DNA from: Bacteroidales bacterium
Lineage (GTDB): Bacteria; Bacteroidota; Bacteroidia; Bacteroidales; VadinHA17
Assembly: GCA_029935275.1 (NCBI GenBank)
Contig: JAOZKQ010000143.1
Location: 1 to 5,691 of the forward strand
Direction of reading: 5' to 3'
Length of the DNA: 5,691 nt
In this document: piece after piece, positions 1-5,691 of the stretch
Numbering within the stretch: position 1 is the first letter of the stretch
Layout of the letters: every line of letters begins with the position of its first letter
The notes under the pieces: generated by a model
The model's input: the letters and a program-made list of their open reading frames with translations, nothing else
Told to the model about the DNA's origin: nothing
Databases searched by the model: none
Position numbers and translations under genes: made by a program

Positions 1-497
1 AATGGAATTTCCAGACCTTTCATTGCAGTGCAAATAGCAGTTGCTGCCAGTCGGGTATTGTCAATTCTAAAAGTATGTAGCCGGGCTCCCTCAACCAGGA
101 TCCTCTCAATTGTTTGCAATTCTTCCTTATCATATCTTTCCCGGATTTTTTCAATAAAATCAAAATGGGAAAGGTCAGAGCTAAAAACAGCATTATAATA
201 ATTCGAAAGTCTTTTAAGCACCTTCATTCTCACCAGAATGTAGTTCTTCAACCTGGACCTTGGATCCTTATACAGAATTAAAACTTCCTGCAACGATTTT
301 TTCAAAAGTTCTGCTTCATGAACAACAACCGCTTCAAATATTTCTTCTTTACTTTTAAAGTAATAATACAAAGAACTTTTACCCATATTAAAGGCCGAGG
401 CAATATCCTCCATTGTAGTTTTTTTATAACCGAACCTGGAAAATATAGAAGCAGCAACTTCAATAATATCCTGCTTTACTTTATTTCTATTCTTCAT
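1..497 (-). CDS. TetR/AcrR-family transcriptional regulator, 5' part (3' end outside window)
   Basis: This is the N-terminal 165 residues of a TetR-type repressor; the C-terminus lies beyond the left edge. TetR proteins are dimers that bind an operator through an N-terminal helix-turn-helix and release it when the C-terminal domain binds a ligand. Residues 10-54 show the family pattern: a first helix (IIEVAASIFSRFGYKKTT), then MEDIASAFNMGKSSLYYYF and KSKEEIF, the usual recognition helix and following Lys-rich turn. From about residue 60 the chain is helical and not recognisable, as is normal for the ligand domain, so the ligand and targets cannot be told. The ATG at 497 is the only plausible start, because an in-frame TAG lies five codons upstream (510-512). 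No Shine-Dalgarno sequence is visible. The start lies only 13 bp from the target duplication of an inserted element (517-738), so its native upstream region has been displaced. Related Bacteroidota regulators often precede efflux operons, but that cannot be tested here. The family is certain; the role is unknown. Confidence 0.93.
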   Translation of the reverse strand, partial: MKNRNKVKQDIIEVAASIFSRFGYKKTTMEDIASAFNMGKSSLYYYFKSKEEIFEAVVVHEAELLKKSLQEVLILYKDPRSRLKNYILVRMKVLKRLSNYYNAVFSSDLSHFDFIEKIRERYDKEELQTIERILVEGARLHTFRIDNTRLAATAICTAMKGLEIP

Positions 498-510
498 ATC
501 ATTCTTAAAC

Positions 511-516
511 TATTTA
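511..516. repeat. Target-site duplication, left copy (TATTTA)
   Basis: TATTTA lies immediately outside the left terminal repeat and is identical to the six bases immediately outside the right terminal repeat (739-744). An exact, adjacent 6-bp match supports insertion by transposition, although AT-rich hexamers recur easily by chance. Confidence 0.75.
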
Positions 517-531
517 GGGTTTGCTGAGAAA
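517..531. repeat. Left terminal inverted repeat of the MITE-like element
   Basis: GGGTTTGCTGAGAAA matches the inverted right end at 14 of 15 positions, the single difference being base 528. Similarity fades after this point. Confidence 0.8.
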
Positions 532-533
532 GT

Positions 534-622
534 CTGTGGCACATTAGATACAAGGCGGCAAGGCGAAGCTGTATAGTAAATCCTGCGATGCCGAAGCCAA
601 CGAAGTAGATGATGTGTCAGAG
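534..622. repeat. Imperfect inner inverted repeat bounding the GC-rich core of the element
   Basis: CTGTGGCACAT (534-544) pairs with ATGTGTCAGAG (612-622) at 9 of 11 positions, enclosing the GC-rich core. It may be a remnant of the subterminal structure of the parent insertion sequence, or it may let the transcript fold into a large hairpin downstream of rnr. No T-rich tract follows directly, so it is not called a terminator. Confidence 0.4.
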
Positions 623-723
623 GCTAACATAAAAATGCAAGGTTTTTTGTTCTTTTAATAAAAATGTTTATACTTTGAATGGCTATATTCTACGTAATAG
701 TTTCTATTTTAATTAGTTATGTG

Positions 724-738
724 TTTTTCAGCAAACCC
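724..738. repeat. Right terminal inverted repeat of the MITE-like element
   Basis: Read on the minus strand this is GGGTTTGCTGAAAAA, the partner of the left end. It begins 15 bp past the rnr stop codon. Confidence 0.8.
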
Positions 739-744
739 TATTTA
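739..744. repeat. Target-site duplication, right copy (TATTTA)
   Basis: This is the second copy of the 6-bp target. Deleting the element plus one copy restores a 27-bp gap between the rnr stop codon and the start codon of the TetR gene. Confidence 0.75.
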
Positions 745-752
745 TCACAAAT

Positions 753-2909
753 TTACTCTATTATACGCAAGTCCACCTGCTTTTTAGGAAGATTTACCCT
801 TGCGATTTCTACTCTAAGAGAATCTCCAAGCTGATAACTCTTCCTTGAACGACGACCTATAAGCTGGAAATTTTCTTCATCAAACTCATAATAATCACCA
901 TCTAAATCCCTGATGGGCACCAGTCCTTCACATTTGTTTTCTTCAATCTCTACAAACAATCCCCAACCTGTCACACCGGAAATAATTCCGGTAAATGCCT
1001 GTCCGATCTTATCTGCAAGAAACTCAACCTGTTTAAATTTTATAGAAGCTCTTTCTGCATCTGCTGCCCTCTTCTCCATGTCAGAACTATGTTTACATCC
1101 CTCTTCCAGTTTCTCCTTCTCCTTAAACTTCTGTCCATCCAGATATTGAGCAATCAGCCTGTGCACCATCATATCGGGATATCGCCGGATGGGCGAAGTA
1201 AAATGCGTATAATAATCAAAACCAAGTCCGTAATGTCCAATGTTATGAGGAGAATAAACAGCTTTTGCCATGGCACGAACTGCCAATGTCTCAATTATAT
1301 TCTGCTCTCTTTTCCCCTGAACATCTTTTAAAACCCTGTTCATTTCAAACGAAATGTTTTTTAAATTAGAAGCATTCATCCTGTGGCCAAATCTCCCTGC
1401 AATTCTGGCAAATGACTCAAGTTTCTCAGAATTTGGTTTATCATGAATCCGATAAACAAAAGTTCTGGAGTTATTTAGTAAAGCACCTCTATTCTCCTTT
1501 TTCCTTCCAACTAACTCAGCAACTTTTTTATTAGCCAGAAGCATAAACTCTTCTACCAGTTTATTTGAGTCCTTACTCTCCTTGAAGAATACACCCAAAG
1601 GAGTTCCCTTTTCATCTATATTAAACTTCACTTCCACTCTTTCAAACTCAAAGGAACCCTTTTTAAATCGTTCCTTCCTGAGTAGCTGAGCAATTTCATT
1701 TGCCTTCAGTATTTCTTCAGCAAAGTCACCTTTCCCTGTCTCAATTATTTGCTGGGCTTCATCATAGGTAAACCTTCTGTCAGATAGAATAATGGTACGA
1801 CCAAACCAGGAATTAACAATTCGTGCTTCCTTATTCATTTCAAAGACAGCTGAGAAACACAGTTTTTCTTCATTGGGCCTGAGAGAACAAATCTGGTTAG
1901 ATAATCTTTCCGGAAGCATTGGAACTACCCTATCCACCAGATATACCGAAGTCCCCCTGTCATAAGCTTCTTTATCGAGCAGTGAGCCCGGAGTTACATA
2001 ATGCGTCACATCTGCAATATGCACACCAAATTCCCAATTTCCATTTTCCAGTTTACGGGTTGAGATAGCATCATCAAAATCCTTTGCATCATCAGGATCA
2101 ATGGTAAAAGTGGTTACTTTTTTAAAATCTTTTCGCCCTGAAAGATCTTTTGATGTGATTTTGTCAGAGATATTCTCCGATGCCTTTATTATCTCATCAC
2201 TAAACCGGTAGGGTAATTCATATTCTGCCAGGATCGCATGGATTTCTACCTCATGTTGTCCCGGATCGCCTAATACTTCCAAAACTTCCCCCAATGGATT
2301 CTTTACATTAGCTGGCCAGTCGTTTATCCGGGCAATTACTTTTTGACCATTCTTTGCTTTGTTGAATTTACCCTGAGGTATAAAAATATCATAGGGCATT
2401 TGTTTCTTTTCAGAAACAACAAAAGCATAATTTCCGGTAATCTGAATGATCCCTACAAAAGTTTTTCTGGATCGTTCCAGTATTTCAACAATCTCACCTT
2501 CCTGGCGATGATGTCGTTTATATGCGGCATAGAGTAATACCTTCACCACATCTCCATGTAAGGCATGATATAAATTTGCCTGAGGAATAAAAATGTCCTC
2601 TGTTAAGGAATCTACGATTATATATGCCGAACCATGTGCTGTAAGGTCAACCGTTCCAACAACAAATCCCCCCTTTCTTCTCAGTTTAAACTTTCCGGAA
2701 TATACCTCAGTAAGATTTTCCTTCTCCAACAGATCATACAGTATCCTTAATACCTGTTTACGTGATTGTTTGTCTTTTATCCCAAGTCTCCCTGAGATTT
2801 GTTTATAATTAAAATTTTTCGTTGGGTTATTTGTAAAAATTCCCAATATCTGATTTGGCAGGTCTTTAATTTCTTTGCCTGCTTTATTAATTTTTTTCTT
2901 TTTTATCAT
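753..2909 (-). CDS. rnr: Ribonuclease R (RNase II/RNB family 3'-5' exoribonuclease)
   Basis: RNase R degrades RNA processively from the 3' end, including structured RNA, in mRNA decay and rRNA/tRNA quality control in the cytoplasm. The 718-residue protein has the full family layout: a basic N-terminus and winged-helix segment (about 15-75), two cold-shock/OB-like domains (about 80-235, with DIFIPQ at 105-110 and again at 174-179), the RNB catalytic domain (about 262-590), and a C-terminal S1 domain (about 636-716, GIISGVTGWGLFVEI). The catalytic motif IDPDDAKDFDDAIS (270-283) keeps the four metal-binding aspartates (D271, D277, D279, D280, matching the E. coli set), and HFTSPIRRYPD (569-579) is the conserved RNB signature. 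The protein is shorter than E. coli RNase R (about 813 residues) because it lacks the long Lys-rich C-terminal tail, which is common outside the Gammaproteobacteria. The ATG at 2909 lies 9 bp after the metF stop codon, without a Shine-Dalgarno sequence, which suggests co-transcription. The RNase II alternative is less likely given the winged-helix start and overall layout. Confidence 0.97.
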   Translation of the reverse strand: MIKKKKINKAGKEIKDLPNQILGIFTNNPTKNFNYKQISGRLGIKDKQSRKQVLRILYDLLEKENLTEVYSGKFKLRRKGGFVVGTVDLTAHGSAYIIVDSLTEDIFIPQANLYHALHGDVVKVLLYAAYKRHHRQEGEIVEILERSRKTFVGIIQITGNYAFVVSEKKQMPYDIFIPQGKFNKAKNGQKVIARINDWPANVKNPLGEVLEVLGDPGQHEVEIHAILAEYELPYRFSDEIIKASENISDKITSKDLSGRKDFKKVTTFTIDPDDAKDFDDAISTRKLENGNWEFGVHIADVTHYVTPGSLLDKEAYDRGTSVYLVDRVVPMLPERLSNQICSLRPNEEKLCFSAVFEMNKEARIVNSWFGRTIILSDRRFTYDEAQQIIETGKGDFAEEILKANEIAQLLRKERFKKGSFEFERVEVKFNIDEKGTPLGVFFKESKDSNKLVEEFMLLANKKVAELVGRKKENRGALLNNSRTFVYRIHDKPNSEKLESFARIAGRFGHRMNASNLKNISFEMNRVLKDVQGKREQNIIETLAVRAMAKAVYSPHNIGHYGLGFDYYTHFTSPIRRYPDMMVHRLIAQYLDGQKFKEKEKLEEGCKHSSDMEKRAADAERASIKFKQVEFLADKIGQAFTGIISGVTGWGLFVEIEENKCEGLVPIRDLDGDYYEFDEENFQLIGRRSRKSYQLGDSLRVEIARVNLPKKQVDLRIIE

Positions 2910-2918
2910 TATTATGTT

Positions 2919-3878
2919 TTAAAAAACAGCCTTTGCTATCTGCTGTATATTGTCAGGCCTGCCCATTGTATAATAATGAACAGCCGGAATATCAGCGGTC
3001 ACCAACTCTTTCGATTGTTGAATGGCCCACTCTACCCCAACCTGCCTGACCTGTGTATTATCTTTACATTTAATTACCTCTTTTACAAGTGCCTCGGGAA
3101 TATCAATATTAAAGGTTTTTGACAAAAAATTCAACTGTCGATAAGTCGCCAGTGGTTTAATTCCGGGGATTATGGGCACATCTATATCTTCATTCCTGCA
3201 AAGTTTAACAAATTTGAAAAACTTCTCATTGTCAAAAAACATTTGAGTTACTATAAATTCTGCACCCGCTTCAACCTTCTTTTTAAGAAAATGTATGTCC
3301 GATCTCATATTGGGTGCTTCCGGATGCTTTTCCGGATAGCCGGCTATCCCAATTGTAAAATCAGTAGGCGATTTTTGTTCAAGCTCTTCATCCAGATAAA
3401 CTCCTTTATTCAGGGCAACAATTTGTTCAATCAAACCCAGGGAATATTGATGGCCTCCTTCCTCAGGAATGAAGTTTTTTGAACCACTTTGCGGATCACC
3501 CCGTACCGCAAGAATATTTTTAATACCAAGAAAATTAAGATCAAGTAAGGCATTTTCTGTTTCTTCCCTGGTAAAGCCACCGCAGATCATATGTGGTATT
3601 ACCGCTACTTTATATTTTGATTTAATGGCAGCAGAAATAGCCACTGTACCCGGCCTTTTCCAGATTATCTTTTTTTCCAAAAGGTTATTCCCGGCATTTC
3701 TGTAAACTACTTCTTCCTGATGATAGGTAATATTTATATATGGAGGTTTAAATTCCATTAATGGATCAATTGCTGAATAAATTGCATCCATATTCTGTCC
3801 CTTTAAAGGAGGTAGGAGTTCAAATGAAAAATGTGTTTTTTCTGGTTTTTTTAACAGTTCTATAAGTCTGGTACTCAT
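2919..3878 (-). CDS. metF: Methylenetetrahydrofolate reductase (NAD(P)H, FAD-dependent)
   Basis: This enzyme reduces 5,10-methylene-tetrahydrofolate to 5-methyl-tetrahydrofolate using FAD, supplying the methyl group for methionine synthesis. The protein has 319 residues, close to the usual bacterial length of about 300-320, and forms a single TIM-barrel domain. Visible family motifs are FSFELLPP (17-24), where Glu20 matches the catalytic acid (E. coli Glu28); PHMICGGFTREE (95-106); NILAVRGDP (121-129), with the Asp that contacts flavin and folate; GIAGYPEKHPEAPN (177-190); FIVTQMFFD (208-216); PGIKPL (238-243); and the C-terminal HYYTMGR (301-307). The start is the first ATG of a frame whose opening residues align with the family. 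It is transcribed in the same direction as metH upstream, whose product uses the methyl-folate made here, and rnr begins 9 bp after its stop. I could not find a clear promoter or a recognisable SAM riboswitch in the 529 bp upstream. The identification is firm. Confidence 0.97.
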   Translation of the reverse strand: MSTRLIELLKKPEKTHFSFELLPPLKGQNMDAIYSAIDPLMEFKPPYINITYHQEEVVYRNAGNNLLEKKIIWKRPGTVAISAAIKSKYKVAVIPHMICGGFTREETENALLDLNFLGIKNILAVRGDPQSGSKNFIPEEGGHQYSLGLIEQIVALNKGVYLDEELEQKSPTDFTIGIAGYPEKHPEAPNMRSDIHFLKKKVEAGAEFIVTQMFFDNEKFFKFVKLCRNEDIDVPIIPGIKPLATYRQLNFLSKTFNIDIPEALVKEVIKCKDNTQVRQVGVEWAIQQSKELVTADIPAVHYYTMGRPDNIQQIAKAVF

Positions 3879-3907
3879 ATTATACTATTTATTATCTGTC
3901 CATAAAG

Positions 3908-3925
3908 TTTGCTATCTTTGCTATA
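3908..3925. repeat. Tandem 9-bp direct repeat upstream of metF
   Basis: TTTGCTATC and TTTGCTATA lie head to tail and match at 8 of 9 positions. Read toward metF they are TATAGCAAA and GATAGCAAA, ending 30 bp before its start codon. Adjacent direct repeats at this distance can form an operator or part of a promoter, but they may also be chance in AT-rich DNA. Confidence 0.45.
3913..3920 (+). promoter_or_regulatory. Possible Bacteroidota-type -7 box pointing away from metF
   Basis: TATCTTTG is an exact match to the TAnnTTTG -7 element used by the primary sigma factor of Bacteroidota. The matching -33 region, about 21 bp upstream, is only TTTA instead of the TTTG/TTG consensus. It reads on the plus strand, where no gene follows, so any transcript would be non-coding and run toward the 3' end of metH. 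The box falls inside the tandem repeat, which may be the simpler explanation. Confidence 0.2.
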
Positions 3926-4055
3926 CTCGTCATTAATACCACTTATCCATATTGATCAGTGATTTTATTTAATTTTAGATTTCATTTGTTCTCAAGTCCA
4001 ATTATATTGTTTAAAATATCTAATTAAAAAATGAATATATAAACTTCCCTATATT

Positions 4056-4104
4056 GCGGCACAGCATAAAATAAGTGTTCTGAATGTCTTTCTGGTTGTG
4101 CCGC
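4056..4104. repeat. Inverted repeat GCGGCACA / TGTGCCGC
   Basis: GCGGCACA (4056-4063) and TGTGCCGC (4097-4104) are perfect 8-bp inverted copies 33 bp apart, GC-rich in an AT-rich region. With such a long loop and no T-tract this is not a typical terminator. It lies 21 bp from the hairpin pair that follows and may belong to the same repeat unit. Confidence 0.55.
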
Positions 4105-4125
4105 TAATCCACTTTTACTCCATTA

Positions 4126-4169
4126 CCCAGGGCGTTGCCCTGGGCTAAAATATTTTGCCCTTTCAGGGC
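4126..4169. repeat. REP-like double hairpin (CCCAGGGC-GTT-GCCCTGGG and GCCCT-TTC-AGGGC)
   Basis: Two perfect stems with three-base loops lie close together: an 8-bp stem (4126-4133 with 4137-4144) and a 5-bp stem (4157-4161 with 4165-4169), joined by a 12-base AT-rich linker. Both share the core GCCCT/AGGGC. From general knowledge, 'CCCAGGGC...GCCCTGGGCTA' followed by a smaller 'GCCC...GGGC' hairpin is a widespread intergenic repeat in Bacteroidota and some other phyla, resembling REP sequences mobilised by RAYT (IS200-like tyrosine) transposases. No such transposase lies in this window. The hairpins could also stabilise or end transcripts, but no T-run follows on either strand. Confidence 0.65.
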
Positions 4170-4407
4170 TCTAATTTTATTCTTTACATATATTTTCCCT
4201 TGTTTATTTAGTTCTATAATTAACCCTGGTATTTTGTTGTAAATAACTAAAATGTAATCCCCCTATATAATCGCTAATCAACCGGAACTCCTGATATTCA
4301 AGTCTGGAAAACCTTTGTCCGCCATACTTTGTACCAAGGAAAGCGAGGCTTGAATTTGAACTTTCTATTTTAAATACCCAACTTTATTGATAGATTATAT
4401 TTTATAA

Positions 4408-5691
4408 TTATTTATAATTCAGCGAATAAGCCAGTAATTTTTCTGCATTTTCTATACTTATTCCTTTTCTTTCTGCATAATCAACAAGCTGATCCTTTGA
4501 TATTTTACCCACATCAAAATAGCGAGATTCAGGATGAGCAAATATATGGGCACATACAGTAGCTGCAGGAAACATCGAGTAGTTCTCTGTAATTCTCATT
4601 CCTGTATGCTTTTCAATCTTCAAAAAATCAAAAACTTTTTCTTTTTCTGAATGATCAGGACATGCCGGATAACCAAATGCTGGCCTTATTCCCTGATACC
4701 TGGCCATTAACATATCATCCAGAGATAGTTCTTCATCTGTACTAAACCCCCAGTAGTAATTACGGACCCTTTCATGCAGCAATTCAGCATAAGCTTCGGC
4801 CAGTCTGTCGGCAATAGCTTTTACCATTATAATGGAATAATCATCATATTCCTTTTCAAAAATTTCAATATAATGATCCAGTCCTATTCCTGCAGTTACT
4901 GAAAAAACAGCATGATAATCTTTAACTTTTGTTTCAGAAGGTGCTACAAAATCAGCTAATGACAAATAACTATTTTCAGATTTCCGCTGAGTCTGCTGTC
5001 TGAGCTGGTTTAACCTGCAAACAATTTTATTGCGTGATTCATCCTCATACAAAAGAATATCATCACCATCTGAATTTGCAGGAAAGATTCCCAATACAGC
5101 TTCTGCAGTAAGTATATCCTCTTCAATAATACGATCCAACATTTGTTGTGCATCATTATACAATTTTCTTGCTTCTTTCCCCCTGTCTTCCTTATCCAGT
5201 ATCTCCGGGAATTTTCCTTTCATTTCCCATACATGAAAAAAGAAAGTCCAGTCAATATATTTCCTGATTTCAGACAGGCTGGCCTTTTTAAGCACTTTTA
5301 CACCTTCAAAACCTGGTTTAACAGGAGTATAATTTCTCCAGTCAGGTTTTTGTTTATTAATCCGGGCTTCTTCCAATGACACAAAGCTTTTCTTAATCCC
5401 TTTATTCATATCTCTCAAGTCATTGTATCTTTTATCCACCTCTTTCAGGAACTTCTTCTTCTTATTCTTAGAAAGCAAATCGCTAACTACCTGGACACTT
5501 CTTGATGCATCCTGTACATAAACAGTTCCCCTTGAATAATGTGGTTGAATTTTTACCGCTGTGTGCAAAATGGATGTAGTAGCCCCTCCGATAAGCAAAG
5601 GGAGCTTACATTCTTCCCTTTCCATTTCTTTCGCCACATGCACCATTTCTTCCAGTGAGGGTGTGATTAATCCGCTTAATCCAATAATATC
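4408..5691 (-). CDS. metH: Cobalamin-dependent methionine synthase, C-terminal part (5' part outside window)
   Basis: MetH transfers the methyl group of 5-methyl-tetrahydrofolate through cobalamin to homocysteine, giving methionine. The reading frame is open to the right edge, so 427 C-terminal residues are present out of the roughly 1200 usual for the family; the internal ATG at 5646 is not the start. Residues 1-60 of the fragment are the end of the B12-binding Rossmann domain (DIIGLSGLITPSLEEM, LIGGATTSILHTAVKI); its cobalt-ligating histidine lies upstream of the window. From about residue 110 to the end is the AdoMet-binding reactivation domain, which remethylates oxidised cob(II)alamin. 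Visible motifs are DWTFFFHVWEMKGKFPEIL (147-165), LADFVAP (245-251), IMVKAIADRLAEA (288-300), HERVRNYYWGF (306-316) and RPAFGYPACPDHSEK (336-350). Arg336 and Tyr341 match the AdoMet-contacting Arg1134 and Tyr1139 of E. coli. No stop or frameshift interrupts it. Its partner metF lies downstream on the same strand, beyond 529 bp. Folate and homocysteine domains cannot be checked here. Confidence 0.97.
   Translation of the reverse strand, partial: DIIGLSGLITPSLEEMVHVAKEMEREECKLPLLIGGATTSILHTAVKIQPHYSRGTVYVQDASRSVQVVSDLLSKNKKKKFLKEVDKRYNDLRDMNKGIKKSFVSLEEARINKQKPDWRNYTPVKPGFEGVKVLKKASLSEIRKYIDWTFFFHVWEMKGKFPEILDKEDRGKEARKLYNDAQQMLDRIIEEDILTAEAVLGIFPANSDGDDILLYEDESRNKIVCRLNQLRQQTQRKSENSYLSLADFVAPSETKVKDYHAVFSVTAGIGLDHYIEIFEKEYDDYSIIMVKAIADRLAEAYAELLHERVRNYYWGFSTDEELSLDDMLMARYQGIRPAFGYPACPDHSEKEKVFDFLKIEKHTGMRITENYSMFPAATVCAHIFAHPESRYFDVGKISKDQLVDYAERKGISIENAEKLLAYSLNYK

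Larger units (their letters stand above)
517..738. mobile_element. MITE-like non-autonomous element (222 bp) with terminal inverted repeats
   Basis: The two ends are inverted copies of each other: GGGTTTGCTGA (517-527) and TCAGCAAACCC (728-738) match over 11 of 11 bases, and 14 of 15 if extended inward. The element is flanked by a perfect 6-bp direct repeat, TATTTA, at 511-516 and 739-744, the expected footprint of transposition. The interior holds no plausible gene. It has a relatively GC-rich core (about 534-622, with GCGGCAAGGCGAAG and a similar CCGAAGCCAACGAAG) and an AT-rich right arm (about 630-725). The core is bounded by a second imperfect inverted repeat. Such an element would be moved in trans by a transposase from a full-length insertion sequence with the same ends. 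I recall similar 'ggcgaag...gatgtgtcagag' sequences near insertion sequences in Bacteroidota genomes, but cannot name a family. It lies between rnr and the TetR gene and breaks neither. Confidence 0.8.
3879..4407. other. 529-bp non-coding region between metH and metF
   Basis: No convincing gene lies here on either strand. ATG-started frames are about 15 codons or shorter, for example 3892-3933 minus (13 residues) and a seven-residue frame on the plus strand near 4084. The longest stretch free of stops on the minus strand (4207-4383, 59 codons) has no ATG, GTG or TTG start. The region contains a 9-bp tandem repeat near metF (3908-3925), an inverted repeat (4056-4104) and a REP-like hairpin pair (4126-4169). 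I recognise no riboswitch, tRNA or rho-independent terminator. It should carry the metF promoter unless metF depends on read-through from metH. Confidence 0.75.

Noticed and set aside
511..523. A Bacteroidota -7 box (TAGGGTTTG) formed at the element end
   Set aside because: It has three bases instead of two between TA and TTTG, and at both ends it reads inward, where no gene lies.
2799..3122. A 107-codon plus-strand open frame across the rnr-metF junction
   Set aside because: It lies antisense to two firmly identified genes, is rich in Phe, Leu, Ile and Tyr as antisense reads of AT-rich genes are, and shows no domain. The other plus-strand open frames inside rnr, metF, metH and the TetR gene were rejected for the same reason.
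3892..3933. A 13-codon minus-strand frame (MTSIAKIANFMDR) that could be a leader peptide for metF
   Set aside because: It has only one internal methionine, no ribosome-binding sequence and no following hairpins that would form an attenuator.
4296..4355. Inverted repeat ATTCAAG / CTTGAAT
   Set aside because: Only seven bases pair across a 46-base gap, which is expected by chance in this composition.
3879..4407. A SAM-sensing riboswitch ahead of metF
   Set aside because: I could not find the conserved helices or core of a known SAM or cobalamin riboswitch in the minus-strand reading; a covariance-model search would settle it.
4384..4407. A rho-independent terminator directly after metH
   Set aside because: The sequence after the stop is AT-only with no GC-containing stem, and no hairpin plus T-tract is present.

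Overview
This window most likely comes from a member of the Bacteroidota, probably an environmental Bacteroidales/Marinilabiliales-type organism. The grounds are low GC content, the near absence of Shine-Dalgarno sequences before the starts, the wording of the MetH, MetF and RNase R proteins, and intergenic repeats of a kind I associate with that phylum. The genus cannot be read from the sequence.

All four genes are on the minus strand, so transcription runs from right to left. At the right edge is the 3' part of metH, cobalamin-dependent methionine synthase, holding the end of the B12-binding domain and the whole AdoMet reactivation domain (4408-5691, cut by the window edge). A 529-bp non-coding gap follows (3879-4407), with an 8-bp inverted repeat, a tight pair of REP-like hairpins and a short tandem repeat just upstream of the next gene. 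Then come metF, methylenetetrahydrofolate reductase (2919-3878), and rnr, ribonuclease R (753-2909), only 9 bp apart. A 255-bp gap holds a small terminal-inverted-repeat element with a perfect 6-bp target duplication (517-738). The left edge holds the 5' part of a TetR-family regulator (1-497, cut by the window edge).

MetF makes 5-methyl-tetrahydrofolate, the methyl donor MetH uses to turn homocysteine into methionine, so the right half is a methionine/one-carbon module. RNase R is a general 3'-5' exoribonuclease with no known direct link to that pathway, but its spacing suggests it is transcribed with metF. Removing the inserted element and one target copy leaves only 27 bp between rnr and the TetR gene, so the regulator was probably once the next gene of the same run.

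The genes are ordinary housekeeping genes and I see no undescribed system. The points of interest are the MITE-like insertion directly upstream of a regulator and the structured repeats between metH and metF.
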